A stretch of 9,847 nucleotides of DNA from QQUK01 sp913009765 (GCA_937900185.1 CALCCW010000097.1:1-9847); one strand, 5' to 3'. Numbered from the stretch's first letter, positions 1-7,483 are shown. Program-made: numbers and translations. The notes: a model not told the origin generated them from the sequence alone.

Positions 1-52
1 TATTGTAAAGAAATGTGAAGAAGAAAGTGATTTATTTTTTTGTTTTTTTTTG
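1..52. other. Non-genomic T-rich run-off sequence outside the left adapter
   Basis: These bases lie outside the sequencing adapter and are T-rich (A-rich when read away from the insert). They are what an assembler adds when reads run past the end of the adapter. They carry no biological information and should be trimmed. Confidence 0.93.
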
Positions 53-118
53 CAAGCAGAAGACGGCATACGAGATATATCAGTGTGACTGGAGTTCAGA
101 CGTGTGCTCTTCCGATCT
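53..118 (-). other. Illumina TruSeq P7/index adapter (assembly artefact)
   Basis: The segment opens with the P7 flow-cell sequence CAAGCAGAAGACGGCATACG and closes with the ligation end GCTCTTCCGATCT at 118. Between them lies an index region that reads ACTGAT(AT) on the reverse strand, which I recognise as TruSeq index 25. The same 66 bases occur as an exact reverse complement at 9690-9755. Genomic sequence starts at 119. A small open frame crossing this segment (15-248) translates to the well-known adapter peptide containing WSSDVCSSDL and is not a gene. Confidence 0.98.
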
Positions 119-1888
119 CATTTCGGTTTTGAGGTTGTTACTGCCACCGAATACGACAATAAGGGAACTTTTGCATTTTATAAATCTTACAACAGTATCA
201 GGAATCAACATGTTGACGCTCTTTATCTCCCGCCACTATGGGGATTAGATTCAAAGAACTTATCTGAATTCTTTAAAATGCTCAACAAAGATAAAGTCCC
301 TTCATTTACCGATGAAGGTTCGGTATTGATTCAGGATGGTGCTACTGCAACAAATAATTATTATGGTGTTCTTTCGGAGGCATATTTTAATGCCTTCAAA
401 ACTGTAGAAATCATAAATGGTGCGACACCGGCTGATCTTCCGGTAATATTTCGAAGCGGGTACTTTATTGCCCTTAATAGAGAATCTGCTCAACAATGTA
501 ATATCAAGATGAGATCTGATATTTTTGACAGCTACCAAATTATCGGCAATGATACTGTTAAAAATACATCTGTCTCACCGTTAAATGAAATCATCAATCG
601 AGCTGTAAGCCAAAACCCGCAAATATCATCTCAAATTGATAAAATAGATGCTGCCGAAGCACAAATCGAAATCGCAAAATCATCATATAAACCACAGTTA
701 ACAGGGGAAACAGAATTTGATTATATTGATGAAAATTTTCGCCATAATTTCCATGGTTACATTGAAAAAGATATTTTCAAGTCCTCACTTAATTTTTCCC
801 AAACTCTTTTTTCAAAAGAAAAGTTAAAAGAAATACAAGTATCAAAAGATTTTAAAAAAATAACTCAGATATCCAAACTCTCTGAGCAACTCAACCTTGA
901 GCGTGATGTTTCATTGGCATATCTTGATTATCTTAAATTACAAGAACAGAGCCGCGTCATACAAAATATCCGCAGTATGCTTTCTTATACAATTGAAATC
1001 TTACACGCCAAAATTTTGCTGCAAAATTCTGATTCTCTTGATTATTTACGGTTAGAAAATTACCGTTATAATTTAACTCTCGCCTACATAAAAAATCATC
1101 GACTGTTAAAAACAACTCAAATACTTTTAAATAGTTTATTAAATCTCCCGCCGAATGAACGCTTATTATTGCAAAAAGAATATTTTTCTGAAAATCAATT
1201 TATTCAATTTGAGGCACCTATAATTTCAAAATTACTAACCTTTACCTCTCAAGAAGAAATCGGCAACAAATTACTCAATATAATGCTTAGTCAAAACCCA
1301 AATCAGTCAAAATCCGATGCTGTTATTGCTTACAATAAATCAATTCTTGATAAAAACAGATCTTCTTTTTACCCCGAACTTTCTCTCCATGGTTCATTGT
1401 TATATAATGATTTCCAAACAGAAACAGATTTTTTTCAGGAAAAAAACTTATCATGGTATGTCGGCGGTAAGATAACACTTCCGCTCTACCTTGGTGGAAA
1501 AAGGTTCAAAGAGAAAAAACTTGCCCTTGCAAATCTCAGTGATGCCGAGTACCAAAAAGATGCTGCTTCGCTTGCTACGATGAAAAACGGATTATCAGAC
1601 TATTATCAATTTATCAGGTACACCGAACAAATGACTCCTGCATATCAGGCAAAACAACGGGCATACAGTGCCTTACAAATTGCCAATAAAAACTATACTA
1701 ATGAAAAACTTTCGACAACCGATTATTTAGCGATTTTACAATCGACTCTTGAAGCCGACTTACAATCTATAGATATCAGATACAACTATTTTGGCTCCAT
1801 GGCAAAAATAATACATAGTTTAGGAATTCCGGTTTCTGATTCATATTCTGATTTTGTTAATCAATTCCATACAGAATTAGATTATTGA
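119..1888 (+). CDS. ABC substrate-binding domain fused to TolC-family outer-membrane efflux protein (5' partial)
   Basis: The frame is open from the first genomic codon (CAT at 119) to TGA at 1886-1888, giving 589 residues with the true start lost at the contig end. A GTG at 104 lies in the adapter, so an N-terminus reading MLFRS is artificial. Residues about 1-141 match the C-terminal half of the TrpX-like ABC substrate-binding family (PF04392 type): VDALYLPP near 32, KVPSFTDEG near 59, and NGATPADLPV near 100 followed by an ALN-type strand. From about residue 153 a TolC/OEP protein begins (SPLNEIINRAVSQNPQI, then AAEAQIEIAKSSYKPQL), with the second repeat from about 383 (SILDKNRSSFYPELSL and GGKITLPLYLGGK). 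No frameshift or linker is visible between the halves. TolC proteins form outer-membrane export channels with long periplasmic helices. A binding domain on the same chain would sit in the periplasm; its ligand cannot be told. The missing part should hold the signal peptide and first lobe. The gene is convergent with the transferase, whose stop lies 28 bases away. Confidence 0.88.
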   Translation, partial: HFGFEVVTATEYDNKGTFAFYKSYNSIRNQHVDALYLPPLWGLDSKNLSEFFKMLNKDKVPSFTDEGSVLIQDGATATNNYYGVLSEAYFNAFKTVEIINGATPADLPVIFRSGYFIALNRESAQQCNIKMRSDIFDSYQIIGNDTVKNTSVSPLNEIINRAVSQNPQISSQIDKIDAAEAQIEIAKSSYKPQLTGETEFDYIDENFRHNFHGYIEKDIFKSSLNFSQTLFSKEKLKEIQVSKDFKKITQISKLSEQLNLERDVSLAYLDYLKLQEQSRVIQNIRSMLSYTIEILHAKILLQNSDSLDYLRLENYRYNLTLAYIKNHRLLKTTQILLNSLLNLPPNERLLLQKEYFSENQFIQFEAPIISKLLTFTSQEEIGNKLLNIMLSQNPNQSKSDAVIAYNKSILDKNRSSFYPELSLHGSLLYNDFQTETDFFQEKNLSWYVGGKITLPLYLGGKRFKEKKLALANLSDAEYQKDAASLATMKNGLSDYYQFIRYTEQMTPAYQAKQRAYSALQIANKNYTNEKLSTTDYLAILQSTLEADLQSIDIRYNYFGSMAKIIHSLGIPVSDSYSDFVNQFHTELDY

Positions 1889-1916
1889 TATAGGTTTGTT
1901 CTTGCCATTTTGAAGT

Positions 1917-2573
1917 TTACACCAAAAGATAGAGCCACAACTCATACGCAAAATAAGCAAGATATAGAAGAACCGCACTAATACGAAGCATCATATACTT
2001 TCTATTATCTTGAAATATAGGAGCCGGTTCTCCTTTTGTAACTTTTTGAAAAACACGATAATAGACCAATAACGAAGCTATCGTAAATATAATTGTAAGA
2101 TATGTAGTTGATTCAATCCCAAATTGAAATCGAATAGTTGCCGAACCTAAGAGCAAAGCAATTGAGGCAAAAGTATATTTCCCTGTCAGATTTGAGGGAA
2201 CTACAATTTTGCGACCTTTCAAAAGCACCCATCCGCCAACAAGTATCAGCAAATCACGCCCGACAATCACTATCGCCAGCCAAAGAGGAAATTCCCTAAA
2301 AAGTATTAAAAACAATAAAATTATAATAGCAAATATTTTGTCACAGACCGGGTCAAAGGCTATTCCAAAATCAGATACTAAGTTCATTTTTCGAGCGGTA
2401 TACCCATCCAAAGCATCAGAAATACCTGCTATAAACATTAAAATAACTGCTATAATAGTTGCTTGAGGAGAGTCCAAATAGAGATAATATCCAATTACCG
2501 GAGTAATCAAAACTCGAAAAAGTGAGATTAAATTAGGCAGTTTTCTGATTTCATTGAAAATACGTCTTTCCAT
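1917..2573 (-). CDS. CDP-alcohol phosphatidyltransferase (PgsA/cardiolipin synthase-like)
   Basis: This integral membrane enzyme transfers a phosphatidyl group from a CDP-lipid to an alcohol in phospholipid synthesis. The full family signature D-x2-D-G-x2-A-R-x8-G-x3-D-x3-D is present (SDALDGYTARKMNLVSDF, then GIAFDPVCD), with the metal-binding aspartates near residues 53, 56, 74 and 78 counted from the ATG at 2573. Several hydrophobic membrane segments follow, and the length of 218 residues suits the family. I chose the ATG at 2573 because the in-frame extension to a TTG at 2609 adds a weakly conserved tail; neither start has a clear Shine-Dalgarno sequence. The alcohol is uncertain. Glycerol-3-phosphate (PgsA) is the default, but GRDLLIL and the PSNLTGK segment also suit the cardiolipin-synthase-like branch. 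It is divergent from the methyltransferase, with 83 bases between the starts. Confidence 0.9.
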   Translation of the reverse strand: MERRIFNEIRKLPNLISLFRVLITPVIGYYLYLDSPQATIIAVILMFIAGISDALDGYTARKMNLVSDFGIAFDPVCDKIFAIIILLFLILFREFPLWLAIVIVGRDLLILVGGWVLLKGRKIVVPSNLTGKYTFASIALLLGSATIRFQFGIESTTYLTIIFTIASLLVYYRVFQKVTKGEPAPIFQDNRKYMMLRISAVLLYLAYFAYELWLYLLV

Positions 2574-2656
2574 ATAATTAGAATATATCGAAAAAATATC
2601 ACTCAACAACTGATTTTATATTTTGCAATCATCATTTATTTTAGTATTCTCAAACT

Positions 2657-3862
2657 ATGCCAAAGCAAATTAACCAAGAATTCCATCAACTCTCTCAAAA
2701 TTACCTTGCCCAAACAAATCTTGTACACCGTAAAAAATATGGTCAATATTTTACACCAAAGTCTGTACGGGAACAATTACTCTCATTTTTACCACAAATC
2801 AAATCTCCTAAAATTTTAGACCCTGCCTGCGGCAGCGGTGAATTTTTACTTTCCGCATCAGAATATTGGAATAATGCCTCTTTAAATGGTTGGGAAATTG
2901 ACCCCAAATTGATACACATCGCTCAAAAAATTGCCCCCAATGCTCGAATTTTTGAAAAGGACAGTCTGAAAGTATCAACCAAGGAGAAATATGATTTTAT
3001 CATCGGAAATCCTCCTTATTTTGAAATGAAACTCTCAGAAGAGAAAAAAAAACAGCATTTTGAAATTATTGGCGGGAGGATGAATATCTTCTCTCTTTTT
3101 ATAAAAATCAGCTTAGAACATCTCAAAAAAAATGGGTATCTCGGATTTGTTGTCCCCCCTTCAATGAACAATGGAGCATATTTTAAAAAGCTTCGTGAGT
3201 ATATTTTAACTCATGCTGATATTCAACATTTGAAAATAATATCATCTTCTTCTATCTTTTCAAATGCCCAGCAGCAAGTGATGATACTCATCCTAAAAAA
3301 ACAGAAAAGTACAAATCGGTACGTTTTCTCAAAAAACGGTATTACCATATTTTCACCAAATCCAAAAAAATTACAGCTCGCTTTTCAAAATAAAACAACA
3401 CTTTATGAGTCCGGTTTTAGAGTAAAAACCGGCTCGATTGTGTGGAATAAAGAAAAGAAAAAATTGACAAATTCTGCTCAAAAAGGAAAATTGCTGATTT
3501 GGTCTCACAATATTGAGACAGGAAAATTAACTCTGCACAACAATAAAAAGCCCCAATATATTATCACCGACAAGTCAGAATTTGGACCGGTCATTTTGGT
3601 AAACCGAATAACCGGGACTTCATCTCAAGCAAAAATTAAGGCTGCAATTGTTGGAAAATCAATACAATTTTTAGCTGAAAATCATGTCAATATTATCTAT
3701 CCCCCAAGACAAATTAACGGCAAAAAAGTAACCAAAAAGCTGTTACAATCTATTGCAAAACAGATAGCATCAGATGAGACAGCCAAACTTTTGAGACTGA
3801 TTTCAGGCAATACTCAAATCTCAAAAACCGAACTTTGGAAACTCATTCCACTCAACATTTAA
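2657..3862 (+). CDS. N6-adenine DNA methyltransferase, TaqI/Eco57I type
   Basis: This enzyme transfers a methyl group from S-adenosylmethionine to the N6 of adenine in a specific DNA site. At 401 residues it has the motifs in gamma-class order: motif X KKYGQYFTP at about 26-34, motif I DPACGSGEFL at 55-64 (cofactor loop), an acidic motif II near WEID at 79-82, and catalytic motif IV NPPY at 118-121. The C-terminal half looks like an M.TaqI-type target-recognition domain: VKTGSIVWN near 256, LLIWSHNI near 279, ILVNRITG near 313 and ENHVNIIYPP at 341-350. The ATG at 2657 directly precedes the conserved region but has no good Shine-Dalgarno sequence. No endonuclease or specificity gene lies next to it, so it may be solitary or paired with a distant gene. 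The target site cannot be read from the sequence. Confidence 0.93.
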   Translation: MPKQINQEFHQLSQNYLAQTNLVHRKKYGQYFTPKSVREQLLSFLPQIKSPKILDPACGSGEFLLSASEYWNNASLNGWEIDPKLIHIAQKIAPNARIFEKDSLKVSTKEKYDFIIGNPPYFEMKLSEEKKKQHFEIIGGRMNIFSLFIKISLEHLKKNGYLGFVVPPSMNNGAYFKKLREYILTHADIQHLKIISSSSIFSNAQQQVMILILKKQKSTNRYVFSKNGITIFSPNPKKLQLAFQNKTTLYESGFRVKTGSIVWNKEKKKLTNSAQKGKLLIWSHNIETGKLTLHNNKKPQYIITDKSEFGPVILVNRITGTSSQAKIKAAIVGKSIQFLAENHVNIIYPPRQINGKKVTKKLLQSIAKQIASDETAKLLRLISGNTQISKTELWKLIPLNI

Positions 3863-3870
3863 TAACTCGC

Positions 3871-3885
3871 CTGCCATTTAGGCAG
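3871..3885 (+). terminator. Weak possible terminator hairpin after the methyltransferase
   Basis: CTGCC (3871-3875) pairs with GGCAG (3881-3885) around an ATTTA loop, starting 8 bases after the stop codon. The following bases (TTACTATTT) are only loosely T-rich and the stem has 5 pairs. Position is the main argument for it. Confidence 0.3.
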
Positions 3886-4047
3886 TTACTATTTGTACCA
3901 ATGCTTATACTTTGTGCAGCTTTATATTTAATATTTTACCGTTTGATAGACAGCACCAACAAATAAATTGACAAGCTACTCCATGAAAGCAATATCAATT
4001 CATGATCCACCTCAGAGCTGCCTACTATACCATATAATTATTATCCT

Positions 4048-4083
4048 CTTTTGAAAAGCTGCAATAAATACAGCTTTCAAAAG
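4048..4083. repeat. Imperfect 13-bp inverted repeat
   Basis: CTTTTGAAAAGCTG (4048-4061) pairs with CAGCTTTCAAAAG (4071-4083) with a single bulged A, around a 9-base AT loop. Neither strand has a T-run after the stem, so it does not look like an intrinsic terminator. It could be a protein-binding site or an RNA element; function unknown. Confidence 0.55.
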
Positions 4084-4258
4084 CAAATAACCACCCGTAC
4101 TTTAAGGTATTATTTTGTATAGCCAACTCCCCTGATTATTCCATACATTTCGACTTCATATTTTCAATACTTACTTCGACCTCTCAAATTTCCTATACAT
4201 ATTATATACAATATTTTAATACTCTCACGAACAACCTTTACCTTTCTCTCCGCCCAAC

Positions 4259-4278
4259 TTTGTGATATAATTCACAAA
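4259..4278. promoter_or_regulatory. CRP/FNR-family operator-like palindrome
   Basis: TGTGA (4261-4265), six bases, then TCACA (4272-4276) is a perfect match to the two-fold core recognised by CRP-type regulators, and one further pair on each side extends the arms to 7 bp (TTTGTGA/TCACAAA). Its centre is about 86 bases upstream of the start expected from the extended -10 at 4340-4348, within the broad upstream range of class I activator sites but not at a canonical phase. No regulator gene is present, and CRP-type recognition in this lineage is inferred. Confidence 0.45.
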
Positions 4279-4339
4279 TTAGCAGTGGCGAATGGCGGTA
4301 TATAAGCGACAAGGATGATTAGCTCATAATCTGCCGTGG

Positions 4340-4348
4340 TGGTATAAT
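4340..4348 (+). promoter_or_regulatory. Extended -10 promoter
   Basis: TGGTATAAT matches the extended -10 consensus TGnTATAAT exactly. A poor -35 candidate (TTAGCT) lies 18 bases upstream of the hexamer. Transcription would start near 4355 and run toward the secreted protein gene, passing a 7-bp hairpin (GTAGTAA 4419-4425 with TTACTAC 4441-4447). The site is AT-rich, so chance occurrence is possible. Confidence 0.4.
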
Positions 4349-4480
4349 TTATAATATACTTATATAGAAATAGTAAAATAATCCGGCACTTTAAATTTGA
4401 GTGTTATTGTGAGATATAGTAGTAAAAAGGGCATATATTATTACTACATGGTATCGTAGTTAAATAACTTAAAATAATTC

Positions 4481-4508
4481 TTGACAAAAAGAAGAAATAT
4501 GTTATGTT
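4481..4508 (+). promoter_or_regulatory. Sigma70-type promoter for the secreted protein gene
   Basis: A perfect -35 TTGACA (4481-4486) is followed after 16 bases by TATGTT (4503-4508), a 4/6 match to the -10. Transcription would begin near 4514-4516, giving an unusually long leader of about 340 nt before the start codon at 4856. Confidence 0.5.
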
Positions 4509-4514
4509 ATGTGC

Positions 4515-4855
4515 GTCTAGGGAATTAGTTGCAAGATTAGTTCGCTTCTGTTTTGAGTCCGTCGAACCTTCGTAACCTAAGTATTAACTTACTGTTACAA
4601 TCTTTAAACCTCTTCTGAACAGTTTTAAAGAGATTACTTTAGAATAAAGATAGAGTTACATCTATCTTACCTATATCGTAGTTTCGTAAATACAAAGCAA
4701 ATTATATATGTACTTGTATATATTTAGTTTGTCGGGTTCCGACTCCCGCTCATTTATTGAGATACAGTTGGATTCGAATGGTAATTATCATATATATTAT
4801 TTTTTAGATAATTACTACAACTTAAATGACCTTTAGTTTTTAAAGGAGCATTCTA
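4515..4855 (+). ncRNA. Long stem-loop-rich 5' leader (candidate structured RNA element)
   Basis: This region lies between a promoter-like site and a start codon and has no open frame of note. Successive inverted repeats are: GTTCG/CGAAC (4540-4567); GTAAC-TAAGT/ACTTA-GTTAC (4572-4598, two 5-bp helices); TCTTTAAA/TTTAAAGA (4601-4631); AAGATAGA/TCTATCTT (4647-4668, perfect 8 bp); TATATA/TATATA (4703-4722); GTCGG/CCGAC (4731-4743); and GTAATTATC/GATAATTAC (4781-4815, perfect 9 bp plus a GU and a UA pair). A final hairpin covers the Shine-Dalgarno sequence. I do not recognise a known riboswitch, T-box or tmRNA, although 4733-4748 loosely resembles a T-arm. Some AT-rich helices could be chance, and whether this is one folded RNA or a separate small RNA is open. 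Confidence 0.4.
4830..4848 (+). promoter_or_regulatory. Shine-Dalgarno sequence partly inside a hairpin
   Basis: The Shine-Dalgarno AAAGGAG (4842-4848) lies 7 bases before the ATG at 4856 and decides that start over the adjacent ATG at 4859. CCTTTA (4830-4835) pairs perfectly with TAAAGG (4841-4846) around a GTTTT loop, so half of the ribosome binding site is base-paired. With four AU pairs and two GC pairs the helix is weak, as expected of a helix that opens with temperature or on ligand- or ribosome-driven melting. The Shine-Dalgarno itself is clear; the regulatory role is inference. Confidence 0.6.
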
Positions 4856-7429
4856 ATGATGCAAAAAAGAAGCACACTTTCTTTGTTGCTGATCTCCTTT
4901 ATACTGGTATTTGCATTATCTGTTTCTGCTCAACAAGTAACTTTTGAGAGCAAGACAGTGGCTCGCTGTGAAACCCAGGTTTTAAATATAACTGTAGATA
5001 ACAACGTCGATGTAGGCGCTGTTGAAGTTGTATTTGAAATCACAGGTACCGGCGGATCATTTTTTGATGCAGTTAATGTTAATTGGGATGCTGGTTTTGG
5101 TGTATTAACGAATCATATCGTTGACATGTCCGGAGTAGATAACGTTTCCCCTGATACAATACGTATTGCGGCAATGTTAATCGACAACGGAGATGCATGC
5201 CTGTCAATCGGACAGACAATAATCGCTCAAGTTGAATTTACCACCAATGATAATTGTGCTGGTACAATTGAACTTGCAGGCGGTACTGTCTCATGTCCTT
5301 CTTTTGACATTTCCACCCAATTTTCTGATTGCGACGGTACAGCAGTTATTCCGGCTGTCGTCAATGCAGGTACAGTAACAGTTCAGAATCAAGACCCTAC
5401 AATTGCAGCTATTGCTGATGATACAATTGGATGGGGAACTACACATGTTGCCAACGCTGTTGGCAGCGATTTTGACACACCAAATGGTTGTGAAGCATTA
5501 ACATATTCTGTTGTATCCGGCCCTGCCGCATTAACAGTAAATGCAACAACCGGCACAATCAACTGGGCAACAACAGGAGCCGATGTCGGTTCTCATGATG
5601 TTGAAATCCAGGTTGAAGATGCCTGTGGCGGCACTGCTTCCACAGTTTATTCTATATGTGTTACTAATGAAGCACCGGTGATTGCTTGCCCGGCTGATAC
5701 TCTTATCGCCTTAGGTTCATCCGCTGCATCAACTGTAACAGCTACTGACGCTGATGGCGGACCTTCACCTTTACTATATTCTTTAGTAAGCTGGGATGGT
5801 CCTGGTACACCAGCTATTGATGCTGCTACCGGTGAATTCACTTGGGGAACAGTATTTGATAGCACATATAAAGGTACATGGACTGCAACTGTAGCAGTTA
5901 CTGACGGTGCTAATATCGATGCTCCATGTGCTATCGCTAATGCTGATACTTGTTCTTTCACAGTAACAGTTATAAACTTCCTGATTACAATCCAAAAGAC
6001 TCATCAGACAATTCAGGGACAACAACAAACAGTTGAAGTAAATATGCAAAATTCAGAATTTGAAAACTACCCAATGGGCGGTTTTGATTTCTTATTCGCA
6101 TATGACGCTTCTGCTTTAACCTTCCAATCTGCTGATCCGGGGCAATTCCTGATTGACTGTGGATGGGAATATTTCACCTATCGTTATGGTCCTAATGGTA
6201 ACTGCGGCACCGGCTGTCCTTCAGGCGAAATCCGTGTTACTGCTATTGCTGAAACAAACAATGGTGGAAGCCACCCTACTTGTTTCACAAACAGTGGTTC
6301 AATCTCTAATCAGTTGACAGTATTAAACTTCTTAGTCACCAATGACCGTACTTTTGAGTGTATGTATGCTCCGGTACAGTTCTACTGGTATGACTGTGGT
6401 GATAATACTATCTCTGATGTTAGCGGTAACCAATTATTCATGAACAACCATATCTATAACTTCGAAGATACTACTTCTATTGATTTCAGCATAGATTTGG
6501 CTGACCCGACAGTTCCGTTCCCGTCATATTCAGGTGCTACACTTGATTGTGATATTGCGTTAGACGATACAAAACCGGATCCTCTCCGTTTTATCGACTT
6601 CGTAAACGGTGGTGTTGACATAGCATGTGCGGACTCAATTGATGCCCGTGGTGATTTAAACTTAAACGAAATCCCATATGAAATTGCTGATGCTGTTTTA
6701 TATTCTAACTATTTCGTTTATGGTGTTTCTGTCTTTACCGTCAATGTTGACGGTCAGATTGCAGCTTCCGACGTAAACGCCGATGGTCTTACTTTATCAG
6801 TTGCTGATTTAGTATACTTAATCCGTGTTGTTGTCGGTGATGCAACTGCCTATCCGAAAGAAGCTGTTACTGAAGCTTCTTATGTCAACGCTACATATCA
6901 GCATGCCGATAACGGTATGATTTCTGTAAGCGATGATATTCAAATTGCAGCTGCCCATATTGTGGTCGCAGGTGAAGTCGAACCGACTTTATTAGCCGGC
7001 AACATGACTATAGCATCTCATTTTGACGGAACCAACACTAATATTATTGTTTATTCTATTGAGAATAACAATTTTAGTGGTGATATGATTAATGTCGGCA
7101 GTAACGAAATCGTCTCTTTGGACATGGCTGATAACATGGGTAACCAAGTTGTCGCTAAATGGATCCCAAGTAACTATGACGTTGCTCAGAACTATCCTAA
7201 TCCATTCAACCCAACAACAACTATCGAATTCTCTATTCCAGTGAATGCTGATGTTACCCTGACTATTTACAACGTAAACGGTCAAAAAGTAACTGACTTC
7301 TCCGGAACATTTGAAGCCGGTGTTCATGAGTTTGAATGGGATGCTTCTGTTGCCGCATCCGGTGTTTACTTCTATCGTTTATCCGCAGGTGATTTCTCAG
7401 CTGTGAAGAAAATGGTATTATTGAAATAA
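4856..7429 (+). CDS. Secreted multidomain protein: cohesin-like, Ig-like, dockerin and type IX sorting domains
   Basis: The 857-residue product starts with a Sec signal peptide (KR, then a hydrophobic core, cleavage likely after SVSA at about residue 25). Residues about 26-177 and 375-560 look like cohesin-type beta-sandwich modules. Between them are two Ig/cadherin-like repeats (about 179-270 and 272-373) with the ATTGTINW/ATGEFTW signature of putative Ig (He_PIG-type) domains. Residues 599-662 form a dockerin-like pair of calcium loops (GDLNLNEIPYEIADAV and DVNADGLTLSVADLVYLI). The C-terminus (779-857) carries NYPNPFNPTTTIEFSIP and ends GVYFYRLSAGDFSAVKKMVLLK-like, a type A sorting domain of type IX secretion systems. 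The protein is therefore probably exported across the outer membrane and displayed or released. Several cysteines suggest disulfides. No catalytic domain is visible, so a structural, adhesive or scaffolding role is inferred. By eye it is richer in G and C than its neighbours, consistent with Ala/Gly/Thr/Asp-rich surface proteins. Confidence 0.9.
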   Translation: MMQKRSTLSLLLISFILVFALSVSAQQVTFESKTVARCETQVLNITVDNNVDVGAVEVVFEITGTGGSFFDAVNVNWDAGFGVLTNHIVDMSGVDNVSPDTIRIAAMLIDNGDACLSIGQTIIAQVEFTTNDNCAGTIELAGGTVSCPSFDISTQFSDCDGTAVIPAVVNAGTVTVQNQDPTIAAIADDTIGWGTTHVANAVGSDFDTPNGCEALTYSVVSGPAALTVNATTGTINWATTGADVGSHDVEIQVEDACGGTASTVYSICVTNEAPVIACPADTLIALGSSAASTVTATDADGGPSPLLYSLVSWDGPGTPAIDAATGEFTWGTVFDSTYKGTWTATVAVTDGANIDAPCAIANADTCSFTVTVINFLITIQKTHQTIQGQQQTVEVNMQNSEFENYPMGGFDFLFAYDASALTFQSADPGQFLIDCGWEYFTYRYGPNGNCGTGCPSGEIRVTAIAETNNGGSHPTCFTNSGSISNQLTVLNFLVTNDRTFECMYAPVQFYWYDCGDNTISDVSGNQLFMNNHIYNFEDTTSIDFSIDLADPTVPFPSYSGATLDCDIALDDTKPDPLRFIDFVNGGVDIACADSIDARGDLNLNEIPYEIADAVLYSNYFVYGVSVFTVNVDGQIAASDVNADGLTLSVADLVYLIRVVVGDATAYPKEAVTEASYVNATYQHADNGMISVSDDIQIAAAHIVVAGEVEPTLLAGNMTIASHFDGTNTNIIVYSIENNNFSGDMINVGSNEIVSLDMADNMGNQVVAKWIPSNYDVAQNYPNPFNPTTTIEFSIPVNADVTLTIYNVNGQKVTDFSGTFEAGVHEFEWDASVAASGVYFYRLSAGDFSAVKKMVLLK

Positions 7430-7483
7430 ACATCTTGCTTTGATATACTCTGTCTTGAAAAAGGCAGTGAATATAGATTTCTG

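Larger units (their letters stand above)
3863..4260. other. Gene-free AT-rich intergenic stretch
   Basis: No frame of convincing length or codon pattern exists here on either strand. A 24-codon frame from the ATG at 3983 lacks a ribosome binding site and family resemblance. The stretch holds a small hairpin just after the methyltransferase stop and a longer imperfect inverted repeat at 4048-4083, listed separately. It could contain an unrecognised RNA or the decayed remnant of a gene; I see no coding similarity to support the latter. Confidence 0.6.

Noticed and set aside
15..248. 77-residue open frame at the left end
   Set aside because: It is read through the sequencing adapter and its run-off, then continues out of frame over the real transporter gene.
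2574..2609. TTG-initiated N-terminal extension of the phosphatidyltransferase
   Set aside because: It lacks a ribosome binding site and adds 12 residues before the point where family members usually begin; ATG at 2573 is preferred.
3983..4054. 24-codon frame after the methyltransferase
   Set aside because: No ribosome binding site, no recognisable motif, and length expected by chance.
4731..4780. T-arm-like and GGATTCGA segments suggesting a tmRNA or permuted tmRNA
   Set aside because: The T-loop has an extra base, no acceptor strands pair in either order, and no tag-peptide frame is visible.
5647..6049. Minus-strand frames inside the secreted protein gene
   Set aside because: They are shadows of the strongly supported plus-strand gene, with low-complexity or unlikely compositions.
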